A stretch of DNA of 64,000 nucleotides from Notospermus geniculatus (GCA_002633025.1 NMRB01001346.1:71698-135697), one strand, 5' to 3'. Positions 33,380 through 45,786 are shown, numbered from the stretch's first letter. Translations and numbers: made by a program. The notes: generated by a model from the sequence alone, not told the origin.

Positions 33380-33970
33380 CTGAAAAACAGAAACAAAAGC
33401 ACTTTTCGTTTAAAAGGCTGTCCAAGGTATTATTACCACAAAAGCGACCACTAGATGCTGCAAATATATCAAATTGCCTATGGGGGATGAATCACCTGCC
33501 TTTGCCCAAAAGATGAATAAACAATCACGCCCCTTACCAGATAAGGTGCCTTTTATTTCTGTTCTGGGTTCTCGGTGAAATAGGCTGCACATCCAAATCA
33601 ATCAGGACCTGAATAAACAAGAATAGACCCACTATTAGACAAATGAGTTCACTAAAAGGAGTCAATACTACACTCTATCTAGGCCTAGGCCCTTGGGCTA
33701 AACTGATCGGAAGTGACGCGTAGGCCTACTCTGCTGAGAAATCTATTGGCTGGCTGGGCCTAAACTTCAGAATTACTGATCGGGAAGTGATGTATAGGCC
33801 TACCTATACCTGTAGGCCTACTAGTTGGACTCCGAACAAAGGAAATCTGTTGTACATTGCCCAATCATGCGGCTTATTCAGTCAATCTGATGACCTTTTT
33901 TGGGCCTCCCTCAGTCGGTCGGTAGGCCAAAACTAGGCCTGCCTAGTATTAGCCTAGGTAGGCCAAGCCT

Positions 33971-34523
33971 AATTCAGTCCGGGAAAACTCCGAAATCGGA
34001 AACGTTGCCGAATTCGGACTCGCGCGAGTCCGATTTCAGAAACGTTTCCGAATTCGGACTCGCTAAACGTTTCCGAATTCGGAAACGTTTACCTTCAAGC
34101 GCGGATCGGAGCATGTGAACCTGCCATCGGATGGTTGGCGACTTAGTTGCCAGGTGGCAGCACTAGTAGACTACCAATTTGCGGAGCGGTTTCGTCATCG
34201 GTGGCACAATTTCCCTGGAATTCTTAATTACGTCTTAATTAGTGAGTTGATTTGCAGGTGTACTGACATAATGCATTAGCGTATGCAATCAGGAGTTACC
34301 TGGACCAGTAGAAACTGCTTTATTCCCATTGCAAACTGTAAATATCGCATGAATTCTGATTGTCACTGAGCGGGATGACATGCTCCGATCCGCGCTTGAA
34401 GGTAAACGTTTCCGAATTCGGAAACGTTTAGCGAGTCCGAATTCGGAAACGTTTCTGAAATCGGACTCGCGCGAGTCCGAATTCGGCAACGTTTCCGATT
34501 TCGGAGTTTTCCCGGACTGAATT
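33971..34523. mobile_element. Foldback element with compound 146-bp arms
   Basis: The arms 33971-34116 and 34378-34523 are almost perfect inverted copies starting AATTCAGTCCGGGAAAA. Each arm itself contains smaller palindromes built from AAACGTTTCCGAATTCGG and GGACTCGCGCGAGTCC. The central 260 bp are unrelated. It sits about 0.4-1 kb upstream of the first KHDC4-like exon, a position where it could affect the promoter. Confidence 0.8.
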
Positions 34524-35809
34524 GAATTCTAAATTCCTTCCATCTGCTAGCCTACGGCGGTACATACTGGGTAGGCCTAGGCCTAATTAAATTAGGCCTA
34601 GGCCCTAATGTATAGGCCTATTGACAATTAGGCCTAGGGGCCTAGGCCTATTGTCCTTCCAGAGAACGACAAATCAGTTTTTTTGCTGGTTGTCCACGGA
34701 CAACCTGAATTCTACAATTTGGTTGTCCGCATCAAACGTTGATTGCCCGTAGGCCTAGATGTTAAGCATTTCATGATAAGCTGCTCTCAGGGCAGTTGTC
34801 CACGGACAACTGATTGGAGGAAATGGCTTGTCCGTTTGGGAAAATCAGTTGTCCCAGGCGCCCGGACAACCAATTTGTCGTTCACTGCCTTCCATCATCA
34901 TCATCATCATCATATCATGCATCCATCCATCGACCATACCTGATACCATGCCATAAGCGGCTTCTAGGTATGGCTGACCTTTTTTGCCACTATGAATGAG
35001 TATGACTAATCAGGGATTCTAGCCTTCGTTCCCAATCTAGGCTATAGGCCTAAATGAATATAAATGAATATGATAGAAATGATGATGCCTTCAAAAGTGC
35101 AGTAGGCAGAGCAGCATGCACTGCGCAGTGCAGTGCACTGCATGCGCATGCATGGTGGTTTTGTCTTCCATCATTGATTCATTCGGATTCCATACTACAG
35201 CAAAATAAAGGGTGAAATAACACGTGTATTGGCTGTAGGTAGATAAAAAAGAGACTCTTATGATTAATCAAATGCTATCGCGTTTGTATTTAGCTAGAAA
35301 AGAGCAATTCAGCACAGCGATTTGGGAGAAAATTCGACCGAAAATGGACAGTGCGACACCTACTTTGCGTAGGACGCCATGTTTTTCCTGCTCCTGGGCT
35401 GCAGGGGGTGAACACAAAGAACAGAACAGCCAATTAGTTTGAGCACTCGTGAATAGGTGGCGCTTTACCATAAATTACAGGATGTTTCAAAAAAGGTGTG
35501 AACGGAAAGAATGTCCCCAAGAAAGTTTGTCCAGGTAACAGATCCTACCAGTCAATTCATGATGAGTATTGCTGCCACTTGTACCACAGAGAGCTGAATT
35601 TTGTGACAAATTTTGTGTCAAAAATGATAAAAATTTAAACACTTATGGAGTGTTGGAATTTGCTCAACACTTGAAGTGGAGTGTCACCATCACACTTTAA
35701 AGAGTTGTTGATTGCAACATTTCAAAGTGGTACCTACACTTGAAACCGGGCTTAAAACACTTTGGTCTGCTACACCACTTATGAGTGATGTCCAAGATAC
35801 AGAATAGCA
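34524..35809. repeat. AGGCCT-rich and palindrome-rich region, no gene seen
   Basis: 34555-34655 is dense in TAGGCCTA. GGTTGTCCACGGACAACC at about 34688 and AGTTGTCCACGGACAACT at about 34794 are 18-bp palindromes. 34894-34915 is a CAT microsatellite. 35110-35150 is an imperfect palindrome of TGCACTGC and GCATGC. No gene was found. Confidence 0.5.
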
Positions 35810-36330
35810 CAGAATTGACACACAAAATGATAATAAGCAAAAAGTCAATCTCCAGAATTCACGAATTTTCGACCCCAACCGGGGTCTTTTCCAAGTGGAA
35901 AGTATATACAATCTGAAACTCTAGAAAAGACTCAAACTTATCACTTAAAGTGATGAATTCATCACTTATGAGTGATGTAATACAGTTGGAATAGGAATAA
36001 AGTGTTGTAGTTCTAACACTTTCTAAGAAGATCACTATAACTTTTAAAGTGTTCCTGCCTAGCACTTTCCAAGGAGATCACTAAACTTATACGGCTGGAT
36101 AGGGCTGTAACAGAGCCAAGGAAATCGCCCAAAATAAAAAAAAGTTCACGGCATGAATGATTCTCGGGGGTGCATTAGATATGGACCCACATGCAACACT
36201 GTGAACACCTGAGAAAGTGTCGAATCAGCACCATAAGAGGAGTCACTCACAGCCCTCTTGGAAAGTGTTGATTTTAACTCCTCAGGTGTTGATTTCACCA
36301 CTTCAGTTTTAAGAGTGCACGAGGATGGCA
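35810..36330. repeat. Repeat with GACCCCAACCGGGGTC core and CACTTTAAAGTG-type units
   Basis: 35812-35900 carries GACACACAAAATGATAATA and TTTCGACCCCAACCGGGGTC, as in the elements at 43457 and 60861. Neighbouring sequence repeats variants of AGTGTT/AACACT and CACTTATGAGTGATG. No gene is seen through about 37240, apart from short GGTACTC direct repeats at 36460-36540. Confidence 0.5.
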
Positions 36331-37289
36331 ATGCGAGGTGAGATTTCCCTCAATTTGTCATTTGACACTATATGACAAAAGTATAGTGCCAGCGTCGCGG
36401 CCAAATTCGCGGAGATGGCCTCCACCACAAGCTCGCAGTGGGGAATACCGGCGACCTGTCGGTACTCACATCATCGGCAACCCTGCATCATCGGTAGGCC
36501 TACTCGCGGTACATCGGTACTCCATACGTCGGTACTCCCATCAAAAGCCCGCAGTAGGCCTACTCGACTAAAGCCCTTTTTGCTATGAAAACCACGCGAC
36601 AAGAGCGGAAACCGCTGGAGTGTGCTCAAGCCTTCAATCTCATAGAATTCTCAATCAGCTCCCATATACTAGGTTGAATATCATAAAGAATAATTGTAGT
36701 ATGAGAAAAATAAGCTACGGCGAAGTATTCATGGAATAGATACCGGTAATGAAAACAAACAGATCCAGGTATTAGCAAATAAGTCCAGCTGTCAACCGTA
36801 CAGGATCGAATCTTTTTCTGAGTAATCCTAAGGCTGTGATTACATGAGATTGTTCGCAATGTATTTTGGAAGCACCGGTGCGGAAGTGAAATGTGCTAAC
36901 ATAGGCGCCACATCCAAGGTGCCACGATATGATGACTAACATGATTTTTTTCAAAACTATATTATTACATAGATGTCACACGTGTAAGGCCGCCTAATAA
37001 TAAATGACGGGATCATCAGACGACCACTGACACACAGGGCGTAAGACAACAGCTGATACTGACGGCAATATTGTCTCCGCATAATAATTAGGCCCTATTT
37101 TTTCGCAATACGATAAATCCATGATTATGAATAGTGTGTAGCCTAGGCATCTTGAAAAGGTATGGATGAGAGAACCACATGTGGGAACCACAGGTGGTTG
37201 TAAGTACTAAAGTAAGAATTTTTTTTTCTAACAGGGCCATTTCCATTTCCTTGGCTGTACTATACATATCAGTATGCCAGTGGGGCTGC

Positions 37290-37548
37290 TCCACTTTGGG
37301 AGTATCCTCCCATAGCAGGGTTATTAGGGACGTTCAGAAATCAAACGATAAACGTAAACATTAACGACAACGTTATTTTTGTACCGAAAATGCAATATAA
37401 AATGCGTAAATGTATGAAAAACAACGTTGTCGTAAAGTTTACGTTTATCGTTTGATATCTAAACTCCCTATTGTCTCGCTCCCGGCCTCTACCATACGCT
37501 CGCACACAAAGTTGAGTAGAGGCAAAACCCTGCTGTGGGAGGATGCTT
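37290..37548. mobile_element. Nested MITEs
   Basis: The outer inverted ends are ATCCTCCCATAGCAGGGTT and AACCCTGCTGTGGGAGGAT. Inside, about 37328-37471 is a separate palindromic element with AAATCAAACGATAAACGTAAA arms. It is related to the element at 49897-50045 and 51578-51726. Confidence 0.65.
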
Positions 37549-37639
37549 GATAGTTCCTCCTGCGAGTTCGCCAACTCGCGCGAGAATACTTTCAAGTGAA
37601 GCAGCGCCTTTGGGTTACCTCACCAGAAATCTACTCACC

Positions 37640-37965
37640 GATGCAGGGCCGGTCGGATCCAGGAAAGGGGGCGTACGTCCCCCCCCCCATTTTTTGCGGA
37701 GCAAAGATTTTTTTAGCAAGAAAATTTAATCACATAAAAATTCGAGTATTTTGCTCTCAGAAGCCAGGAAAATGCATCTAAAAGCACTTAAATTGTCAAA
37801 TTTTTCGAGGGATGGCCCCCAGATCAGCCCCCCCCCGTTTGGGCTTCGCGCTTTCGGTGCTCACCACCTCCGTCGAGCTACACCCCCCTTTCTGTCAAAC
37901 CTGGATCNNNNNNNNNNNNNNNNNNNNNNNNNNNNNNNNNNNGGGGGGGGGTCGACCCCCTAAAC
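37640..37965. mobile_element. hAT-like element with G/C homopolymers and assembly gap
   Basis: The left end, CAGGGCCGGTCGGATCCAGG, resembles the hAT MITE at 39639. Runs of C and G flank 35 Ns (37908-37942), and the right end is not visible. The gap probably reflects homopolymer sequencing failure. Confidence 0.45.
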
Positions 37966-38330
37966 CTACGAACCGAAGAAAAATTTGTTTGGGGCTTTTA
38001 GACCGAAATTTTTTTAAGTGACCATACAAAAAGTGAGTTTCGAGTATTCTCTTCAGTGTTATATCAAACAAATATAAAGCAGAGAATCAGCGTACACGTG
38101 CTATTTTCACGTATTTTTCTAGTTTTCCAACACCGTCTAACACCTCCCCTACGATTCTAAATTAAAATTCATAATTTTAATGAACGATGCCTTTTGATTG
38201 AAGTTCTTAAATCTCTTATTTCAAACGTTTAAACTCAATGGAGTAAAATCCGGGCGGCTTGACAAAAGAGATCGGGAGGTTTGAAACCCTACTCTACTGT
38301 TGACAGTTTTTCGCGATTATTTTTGTTTAA

Positions 38331-38463
38331 TAGGGAGTTTTCGCACAGCCCCCGAAACGCCAACGCGATCGCCAAACCCATTGTTCGATGCCAAGAAGAG
38401 GGCACCGAGCAAAAGGATAGACGTTCGCGTTGGCGTTTCGGGGGCTTTGCGAAAACTCTCTAT
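38331..38463. mobile_element. MITE with GGGAGTTTTCGC ends
   Basis: It starts TAGGGAGTTTTCGC and ends with the near complement GCGAAAACTCTCTA. The inner arms contain GCCCCCGAAACGCCAACGCG and its complement. It belongs with a group in this window whose ends read GGGAGG/TTTTCG (54032, 55643). Confidence 0.7.
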
Positions 38464-38570
38464 TTATCCTCTAACAGCGGGGAAAACTTGCCGACCTCCT
38501 AATGTCATACTGTCGTAACGAGTTATAAATTAGGAGAGCTGTATGATGTATGATGTATTATGTAATTCNN

Positions 38571-39638
38571 CCCCCCCCCCCCCAAAGAAGCAAAGGCAAG
38601 ACGACTATGGTCAGTGCGGCCAGGAATCTCTTTGCCTGAATCTGGCATCCTGAAACCCCACGTGTATTGGCTATACGTCATAAGACTATACAAAACCCTT
38701 GGTAGTCAAGATGAAAGCTGGCAAATACGAAGTCATGTCTACCTGATCCGACCAACTGCGCGCGGTGCAGTCGTGGCTTGTTTGGTAGGACCATTGGCCG
38801 CCATTTTTGGAGGAAGTCTGCCAGTGACGTCACTTGGAAATTTTATGTAAATTTATTCAATTCTCAATAAGGCCTACCGGATAATGTAGATAGAAGGTAC
38901 CTTGTGTCTTTGCAAGGGCAAGTAAAAGACCCCATCCAAGTGAGGAACATGAGTAGGTTGAGATGGCCTCCTCCGTACTTACCCGCCAGCGCCAATAATG
39001 CTATAGCGTCGGCCCTGACGGAAAAATGAAATACGAATACAATCCATTGGCACCTCTTGCTTCGACATTGACCGGACAACGACCACGACCAATAAAAAAT
39101 GTGTTGCTGTGGGAAACATTTAAATGCTAATGAATTTTTCGCACCATGTACCATCCTGTCCATCGATTTTTAACCCCGTGATACTCGGTGAAAACGCACG
39201 CAGGTATTTCCTATCACATCAAGTATATAACTGGCCATACACCCTCAGGCATGTTTCGCTTGCGGCACAGAAGAGCAATTGTAGCGAGTGTGCGCACTGA
39301 AAAAAGGGCAATATTGTCTTCATTTGATGCACGTGAGTATGCCATATAGACATGAAAATCAAAAGCACTAAGGGCTCCCTTTAACACGGAACGAGATAGG
39401 AACTATGCACTGAGGACGATATGACGTAGCTGCGACAACTTTCAGAACCACCGAGGAAGGAATATTGATCGGAGTTTGATGGCTTTTGCTATTGTAAGTA
39501 TGTTTAAAGTATTTGATATTTGCAAAATCTGCCAAGTAGACTAGAAAAAGAACATTGAAAACTTCGAAGGGGTCGCCCAACTCCTACACCAGCGTCGAGC
39601 GCGAAATCATCGGAATCAATCAGAATCCTGTTACTCGC
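38571..39638. repeat. Region with an inverted copy of the 4620-4850 repeat, no gene seen
   Basis: 38888-39060 is the reverse complement of part of 4620-4850, with shared segments such as AAGTAAAAGACCCCATCCAA and GTCGGCCCTGACGG. 38785-38832 contains GGCCGCCATTTTTGG followed by a perfect TGACGTCA site. No coding region is supported. Confidence 0.5.
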
Positions 39639-39836
39639 CAGGGGCGGATCCAGGATTTCGGAAAAGAGGGGGCGCCCCGTGCTAGAAACATTGAAATCTG
39701 CGGTGAATTTCTATGATTTGCTCCAAATTTCTGAATTTCACGGTTGATTTTACACTAGGGATTTGCTGGCCAAAAGGGGAGGCGAACGCTCGGGGCGCCC
39801 CCCCCCCCCGNCCCCCCCCCCCCGGATCCGCGCCTG
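39639..39836. mobile_element. hAT-type MITE, about 198 bp
   Basis: It starts CAGGGGCGGATCCAGGATTT and ends GGATCCGCGCCTG, a typical hAT/Ac-like inverted terminus. A poly-C run holds a single N at 39811. The 8-bp flanks (TTACTCGC and CTCACAAG) are not an obvious duplication. Confidence 0.65.
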
Positions 39837-40519
39837 CTCACAAGAGTAGAATGATTGGTTGATGCTCTAGGAAAGGTTGGTGTCAGCCTTATCATTACAC
39901 AGAGGATACACGTCCGCTGATTAGGCGGCGACAGCACTCCCAAACACCCAAGTGATTTACTAAATCAAGTGCTGCCACCTGTGGCGAAATCCGAAATCAG
40001 AATCAATGACGTTGCTCTTCAGTCTGTTATTTACGCCAAAATAGTCAATTTTATCGATGAAATTGAACATGTTCCCCCTTGAATTTTCGTTTGAAAACAT
40101 TCAGATACATTGAGTCAGTCCTTTACTTGATGATAAACGTGTAAAATTCGAAATTCAATGGACTACTTCAGGTATATTAGGGCTACAGGTAGGGTGTAGT
40201 TTCAGAATTAAATGGCAAATAATGTTGGCTTGACGTTCGACGTCATAGTCAGCGCCACGTCACGGACTAGTTTACTGCGGTTCCTCATCATTTCATTTGT
40301 GCGACTGGAAGGGCGATCGCCAAGAAAAAACCTCTGAAAAATAGCTGTTGCGCGCCACGTTTATCGCATTCGGCCTATAAAAATGAACTTTCCGGCTGTT
40401 GTTGTAGACTTGGTCGATGAAGTATCTAGTACAGCTGGTACCCCTTGCTTTTGAAATTATAATCTGGCTTGTCTGTCAAGCTGTCATCACATTCTATTGT
40501 GACGTGGCAGAACTCCCAA
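39837..40519. other. Intergenic, no gene seen
   Basis: 39885-39945 (TACACAGAGGATACACGTCCG to GACAGCACTCCCAA) reappears inverted at about 55590-55640, so it is a dispersed repeat fragment. Nothing else is recognisable. Confidence 0.35.
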
Positions 40520-40716
40520 CATCTGGTGCTTGGAATTGCAACAGTAAAACTGAATAATTATCCGACTGCAATCTCATTAACTCAGTTCTGTCTGGTATGG
40601 GCATGAAATAACAACAGGTTTTAAGGTGAGAGACATGGCTTCCTACCTGACTCGAACCCACGGCATCAATCGCCAGCACGGGGGCAGCACGCCTTAACCA
40701 CTATGCCACATCCCCA
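40520..40716 (-). mobile_element. tRNA-derived SINE
   Basis: On the minus strand it begins GGGGATGTGGCATAGTGGTT, which contains an A-box-like TGGCATAGTGG. It then has a B-box-like GGGTTCGAGTC about 50 bp on, followed by a non-tRNA body (GTAGGAAGCCATGTCTCTCA, then CCTGTTGTTATTTCATG). Partial copies are at 7985 and 40855. Confidence 0.75.
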
Positions 40717-40854
40717 TCTTCAAAAAACATGGTTCAATGACCTAATGTTAAACGAGGCGTCCCTGAGCACTCTGCGAATACATGTAGTCCAATCTCCGAA
40801 CCCAAACAATTTTATGTTAAGGGGTTAAATAAAAGGAGATACAATTAAAGGGCA

Positions 40855-40925
40855 TGAAATAATAACAAGTTTCTAAGGTGAAAGACAGAGCTTCCTACCG
40901 GACTCGAACCCACGGACCCTCGCGT
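40855..40925 (-). mobile_element. SINE fragment
   Basis: It shares GGGTTCGAGTCCGGTAGGAAG and the CTTAGAAACTTGTTATTATT tail with the other SINE copies on the minus strand. The A-box part is missing. Confidence 0.6.
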
Positions 40926-41825
40926 AAGGGTTTCTGTCTGGTATAGTGGGATGTTTTCAGTGACATTCCTGTACCAACAATACAGTCATCGAATACATGT
41001 ACACCAAAATCGCAGTTGTAAGGTCACAGAGGCGTGGCATTGCTGCAGTCCAGCTTCTCCTGTTGGTGATAGTCGGCATTGCTGACCACACGGCAGGCTG
41101 TTGATCTTTGAATCGAAATAGTGAGACTGGCACTCTTATAATGTTGGGGGAACTAGCTTTGCCATTAACTGCATATCTCCAACTCCATAAAAAAACGAGA
41201 AACTGACTTAGTCCATTCTTTGAGTTCAAATTCAAAATCACAACTGGATATTCATGTATGTAAAGTACACGCCCAGAGCATGTAATGCAATTAACGGCGC
41301 CATGCAGGTGTTTCGAATTGCAGATTAATTTGTCTCACTTAATTATCCTTCTTTATGGCTAATTTAATGAGTCCACGATTGGTTGATGGAGCTGGAAATG
41401 GTCGGAAGGAAGGTCCCTAAAGGCGTCCTTTGACCCCGAGATAAAGGTTGGTCCTTGAAATATAAGGCCAATTTCTGTGTTTGGCAAGCATTTTATTTGT
41501 CAAATAGCACAACTCCAATAGTAATTTTTCTTCTAAAATCAACAAAACTAGGCCAAAAACTGGCATAAGCCGGAGGCCCCAGCTCTTTTTTCACCGGTAT
41601 TTGATCGAAGTGGAAGGGCGATCATCGAATCCGCCATTTTGTTGTTTTGTAATCTCGATTTTCATTGGTCGCCGCAGTGCATAACTAATTACTCCGGCGC
41701 GCTATCTGAAACAAGTGTGACTGCACAGAGCTGGGCTCGCCGAATAGTCACTCCCAATGTAATTTAGCATGCGAGATGCGGGGACTGACTTTTTAAATAG
41801 GGCACAAATTATTAAATTGATATTA

Positions 41826-42301
41826 TCAAAAATAGATAAAGACCAAAAATGTACCACTCTCAACGTTGAAAAGCGTAAAATTGGCAGCTGTCTCCCTAAA
41901 AACTTGGAAGATCTGAAAGTTACTGCACCAAGTCAAACAATTAGACACTGGCTACAAGCAGTATAAAATTCAATCAAATCCATCTACTAGTTTCAGAGAT
42001 ATCAATCTTTAAATCGATGACTATACCTCAGACTGGCATGGACCAGCACGTTGAGTTCATTTTTTTAAATATAGGTGGCGCAGGACCCTTTAATTGCTAA
42101 TTACTCATTAGGGAATGCATGGATTTGCAAACAAAGTTGTGATTAGTATTCCTTGTGCCCCTGCCTATATTTTGGTGCCAAAAGATTTTAGATTTTTGCA
42201 ACTTTTTTGAGCATGCGCCATCTATTATTTAAAAAAATAACTAAAACCCTTGGGCTGGGCTGTTTCAGAGTGGTATATTTTTGGTCTTTATCTATTTTTG
42301 A
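41826..42301. mobile_element. Tc1/mariner-like MITE, 476 bp
   Basis: The inverted ends start TCAAAAATAGATAAAGACCA and extend about 37 bp, to ACCACTCT. TA flanks both sides (41824-41825 and 42302-42303). ORFs inside have no transposase features. Shorter relatives lie at 4566 and 43457. Confidence 0.75.
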
Positions 42302-43456
42302 TATTATCCACCTAACTGTGTTTTTGGATTAAATTTGAATTAGGGATCTGTTGATTGTATCCGTTTTCATGTAGACTGCGGAGTTCGGCGAGAGAGGGCG
42401 CCTCTCTCCGGATGGCTAGATAGCCTATAATGTACTGTACATATCCTCTTTTCTTGCACCTGCACTACCACTCTGTACATGTACATTACATGTATTTAGA
42501 ACTGTACTTCTCTCATTTAGTACGAAATGAACATACTATAAGAATGGAATACGAAAAGGGAAAGAGCGTTCACAAAATGACAGAACATTCACCAATACTC
42601 GGAATCCATTTTAGGCTATTTAGTGCAGCCACGGGCCTCTGTTTATCTATATGCATTCAATTCTGGGGTTTTTTTAATATGATAATTCCATGTAGTTGAA
42701 ATGCATGTGTATACTTAATTGCACGCTCATTAATCCAATTTCATGAATATCATAAATACATAATAAACTTCCACATTCATCATGTAAATTCAAGTACCGG
42801 TATTCAGTTTAAGCCCGCGTTGTATACCAGATGATATTCCTGTTCTGTGCGTTCAAGGTCCCATTGGTAGAATATATATGGAAGTGAGTATTGTTCCTCA
42901 AATTTGCATAGGGTTCGTGCCCTCGTGACATTGAGAGTGCAAGTGATGACCACGCTATTGGTCTGAAACGATGACACTAGAGCCTGAAGCCTGCCGACAC
43001 GAGGACACACTAACCGGTGAGTTCCATCGCGTGGCGACGATTTGGCAACAGTTCCCCTCCCGCCCACAACACCTGGCGATTTTAAATGCCGCTGCCTTTG
43101 ATGGTCATGTGATTTGAGAGCCCGCGCTGATTGGTTAATGATGATGACCTGTTGCCTGTTACCGTTGCTAGATCTCGCACACGAGGCAAAGGCGATGACA
43201 AGCAACAACTATTCGAAAATTATTGATGACAACAGTTTTCGGGTTGTTGCCGACCCCCACTAGCCCGCTTGTCTGTAGTTTTCCGGATACGTAAACGCAG
43301 AAGTCCATCGATTGTTTACGGACCGGGGTTCATTATTCACAAACACATATACATGTACTTACCTTTCAGAACAAGTTCCAGAACTGGCCAGTTAATGTCA
43401 CGGATTAAGGAACGAGTAGAGTTGAGAAAACTCGCTCTTTTATTATATATATAGTA
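42302..43456. other. Intergenic, no gene supported
   Basis: A 134-codon minus-strand ORF (42804-43208) starts at a TTG and has no recognisable domain, so I do not call it. ACATGT runs occur near 42475. No repeat boundary is clear. Confidence 0.35.
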
Positions 43457-43837
43457 TCAAAAATAGATAAGATATTGAAGGAAACGTCGTCTCCAAGATT
43501 TCGCAAATTTTCGACCCCAACCGGGGTCTTCCTTAGTCTCGGGCGCCCAGACCCTGTATAATGCATAGCATATACGAGTTCATATCACGCAGTTTGCGGA
43601 GTGATTGAACGGCTGGGTGTCCGAGACTAGGTCTTCCTCAGGCATTTTCTGGTAGCTCGACTAGAAAGTACACTTCTGGTAGCTCGACTAGAAAGTGCCT
43701 GAGGAAGACCCCAGTTGGGGTCGAAAATTTTGCGAAATTTGGAGACGACGTTTCCTTTTATATCATTTAGTGTGTCGTTCTTTGTGCTTTCTGTTGGATA
43801 AAAATAGATAAGAGAGTCCTATATTATCTATTTTTGA
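43457..43837. mobile_element. TA-flanked element with a nested foldback
   Basis: The outer ends are TCAAAAATAGATAAGA and TATCTATTTTTGA with TA flanks. The inner foldback, about 43476-43770, has arms GGAAACGTCGTCTCC and TTTCGCAAATTTTCGACC with complements, and a second inner pair CTCGGGCGCCCAG/CTGGGTGTCCGAG. The right arm contains CTGAGGA, a stem of AGACCCC/GGGGTC, then GAAA, resembling a hammerhead ribozyme core. Confidence 0.65.
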
Positions 43838-44145
43838 TAGTATTATCTTTATTCGTACTGATAGATGTACACTTTTTAATTCTTTATTCCAAGAAGTGTT
43901 AAGTCAAAGTGTGATACTTATCTTTTGTGTTAAACAAAGGACAAGGGCCCTGAATAGGACGAAATCGATGTGCCAGTGATCGACGCTTAATCCTTACTAA
44001 GTAGATGTTGCTTATTGCGCTGTAGAAATCTCAATATACGTTGCTGATTTCACCTGAAATGCATCAGAGCCAAATAAATACTATTCACGACCGGAAGTAG
44101 TGAAGCTGGACGCGGAGGAAGTTACTATGAAAGGTAAGATCTGTA

Positions 44146-45091
44146 GGGGAGACCGGGGCTAGTTGTAACAGGGGTAGGTTGTAACAGAGCTAATATTTCC
44201 TTGAGTATACACTGGGAAGGGCTGAGTTTCCTCACATAGATTGACATTGATATCGGCCACCTTTGTACCAAAGGGCATCCATTTATACGAATTGACGTGC
44301 AAAAAAATTGACAAAAACGTTTTTGGTGCATAAAAGTAAAAAATGACATGATCAGAAAAACTCTCCTGCTTCACTGCCTGTGCGGTTTAAGAAGTTTGTT
44401 TGGATACTATTTGAATAAGGATGTAAAGCTTGTACAACTGGTCCAGTGTGATAAGGCTTACTTCCACATGCATAGGTATTGCAGCACACATTTGACCTGA
44501 ACTATAGGGTGGGGTTTGTTGTAACACCCTGTTACAACCTGCCCCAAATCTGTTAAAACCTACTCCACCTTTCCTCATCTAGGTGTCTAGTTCTTATTGG
44601 GCCTTACCCGACCGTCTTTTGTTGGTGTAGGGGACGCGGGATTCATGGGACATCAATTAGCCAGTGCTAGACTGTATTCGCCCTACTGTTCAGTGTCACA
44701 GGATGTGTACAGCCTATACCTTATCTTAGTGTCCTAAAAGTGTCCTCAGTAGAGAGATTCTGCTGTTAGGCAATGCAAAGAATGTTATCATCCTTTTATT
44801 TTCCAAGATGACTCGAACCTACAAACGGACAACCTACCCCCAACATGTTTTACAACCTACCCCAACATGTGTTACAACTAACCCCGACATTTTTTTAACG
44901 GGGTAAGTGGTAACAGTCGACTTTGGACCCATTTTTCAGAGACATGGATAGAGATGGTCGAACTTTGTTTTGTGTACAAGTAACCATTGATATCAAATAT
45001 TCAAAATACCAAGCAGGTTATAAATACATCCTGTTATAAGGAAGAAATAGGCCTTAAAAGAAAAAGTGTTACAACTAGCCCCGGTCTCCCC
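44146..45091. mobile_element. 946-bp TIR element with repeated TTGTAACA sub-ends
   Basis: The ends are GGGGAGACCGGGGCTAGTTG continuing to TAACA and the exact complement, each flanked by TA. Motifs such as GGTTGTAACA and its complement TGTTACAACC recur near both ends, as transposase-binding sub-terminal repeats do. No transposase ORF is present, so it is non-autonomous. Confidence 0.8.
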
Positions 45092-45486
45092 TACTAACCT
45101 CTCAGAACAAGCAACAGAAGTTGAGAAAACTTGCCGAGTTGGTACTGGTACTGGTACTTATTCCTGTAGTTACTTACTGTACTTACTGGTACTTATTCCT
45201 GTAGCCTACATGAAGCGTGGTGAACTTGACTTTCAGTGAATGAACTTCGTAACTCTAAATTTGTTTTCAGAAAACATAACATGTACATTTTTGGTAGGCC
45301 TATGCACCAACTGCAAATTGGTTTCCCAACATTCCTATAAATCAAACAGAAATATTACCGTGTGCATGCAATTATTTTGACACCTGTATGCATCACGAGG
45401 ATCATACCTGCATGATGTTTATCGATCAGCCGCCGTCTGGCTTTTTTTCGCAATAGTTTTTTTCGAGGTGGGGTTGACATATGTGA

Positions 45487-45780
45487 CCTGGGCCATATCC
45501 ATAGGGAGCCAAATTCATAAAGGGTGTTTAAAGCTACGGTTAGCTGACACGCGGAATGCGGATTGCGGAACGCGGAAGCGGAAAATGCAATGCATTTTTG
45601 CATACAATATATCGCTTCCGCCGGGGATTCCGCGTCCCTATACCGCATTCCAGATGTCTGGTAAACGCAGCTTCAGACATAGACGCGTGTAACTTCGTCA
45701 AATGCATGGTGGAAAGTGTGTGGCATTTAGTGAAGTTACACGCGTCTAAGTCTTAATACCCTTTATGAATATGGCCCAGG
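45487..45780. mobile_element. Three-level nested foldbacks
   Basis: The outer pair is CCTGGGCCATAT/ATATGGCCCAGG with ATTCATAAAGGGT. Inside lie a hairpin of CGGAATGCGG/GGCATTCCG-type arms (45531-45673) and another with AGACGCGTGTAACTTC/GAAGTTACACGCGTCT arms (about 45677-45755). Confidence 0.6.
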
Positions 45781-45786
45781 GTGTTT

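Noticed and set aside
42804-43208. 134-codon minus-strand ORF
   Set aside because: It begins at TTG, shows no family resemblance, no splice context and no conserved copy.
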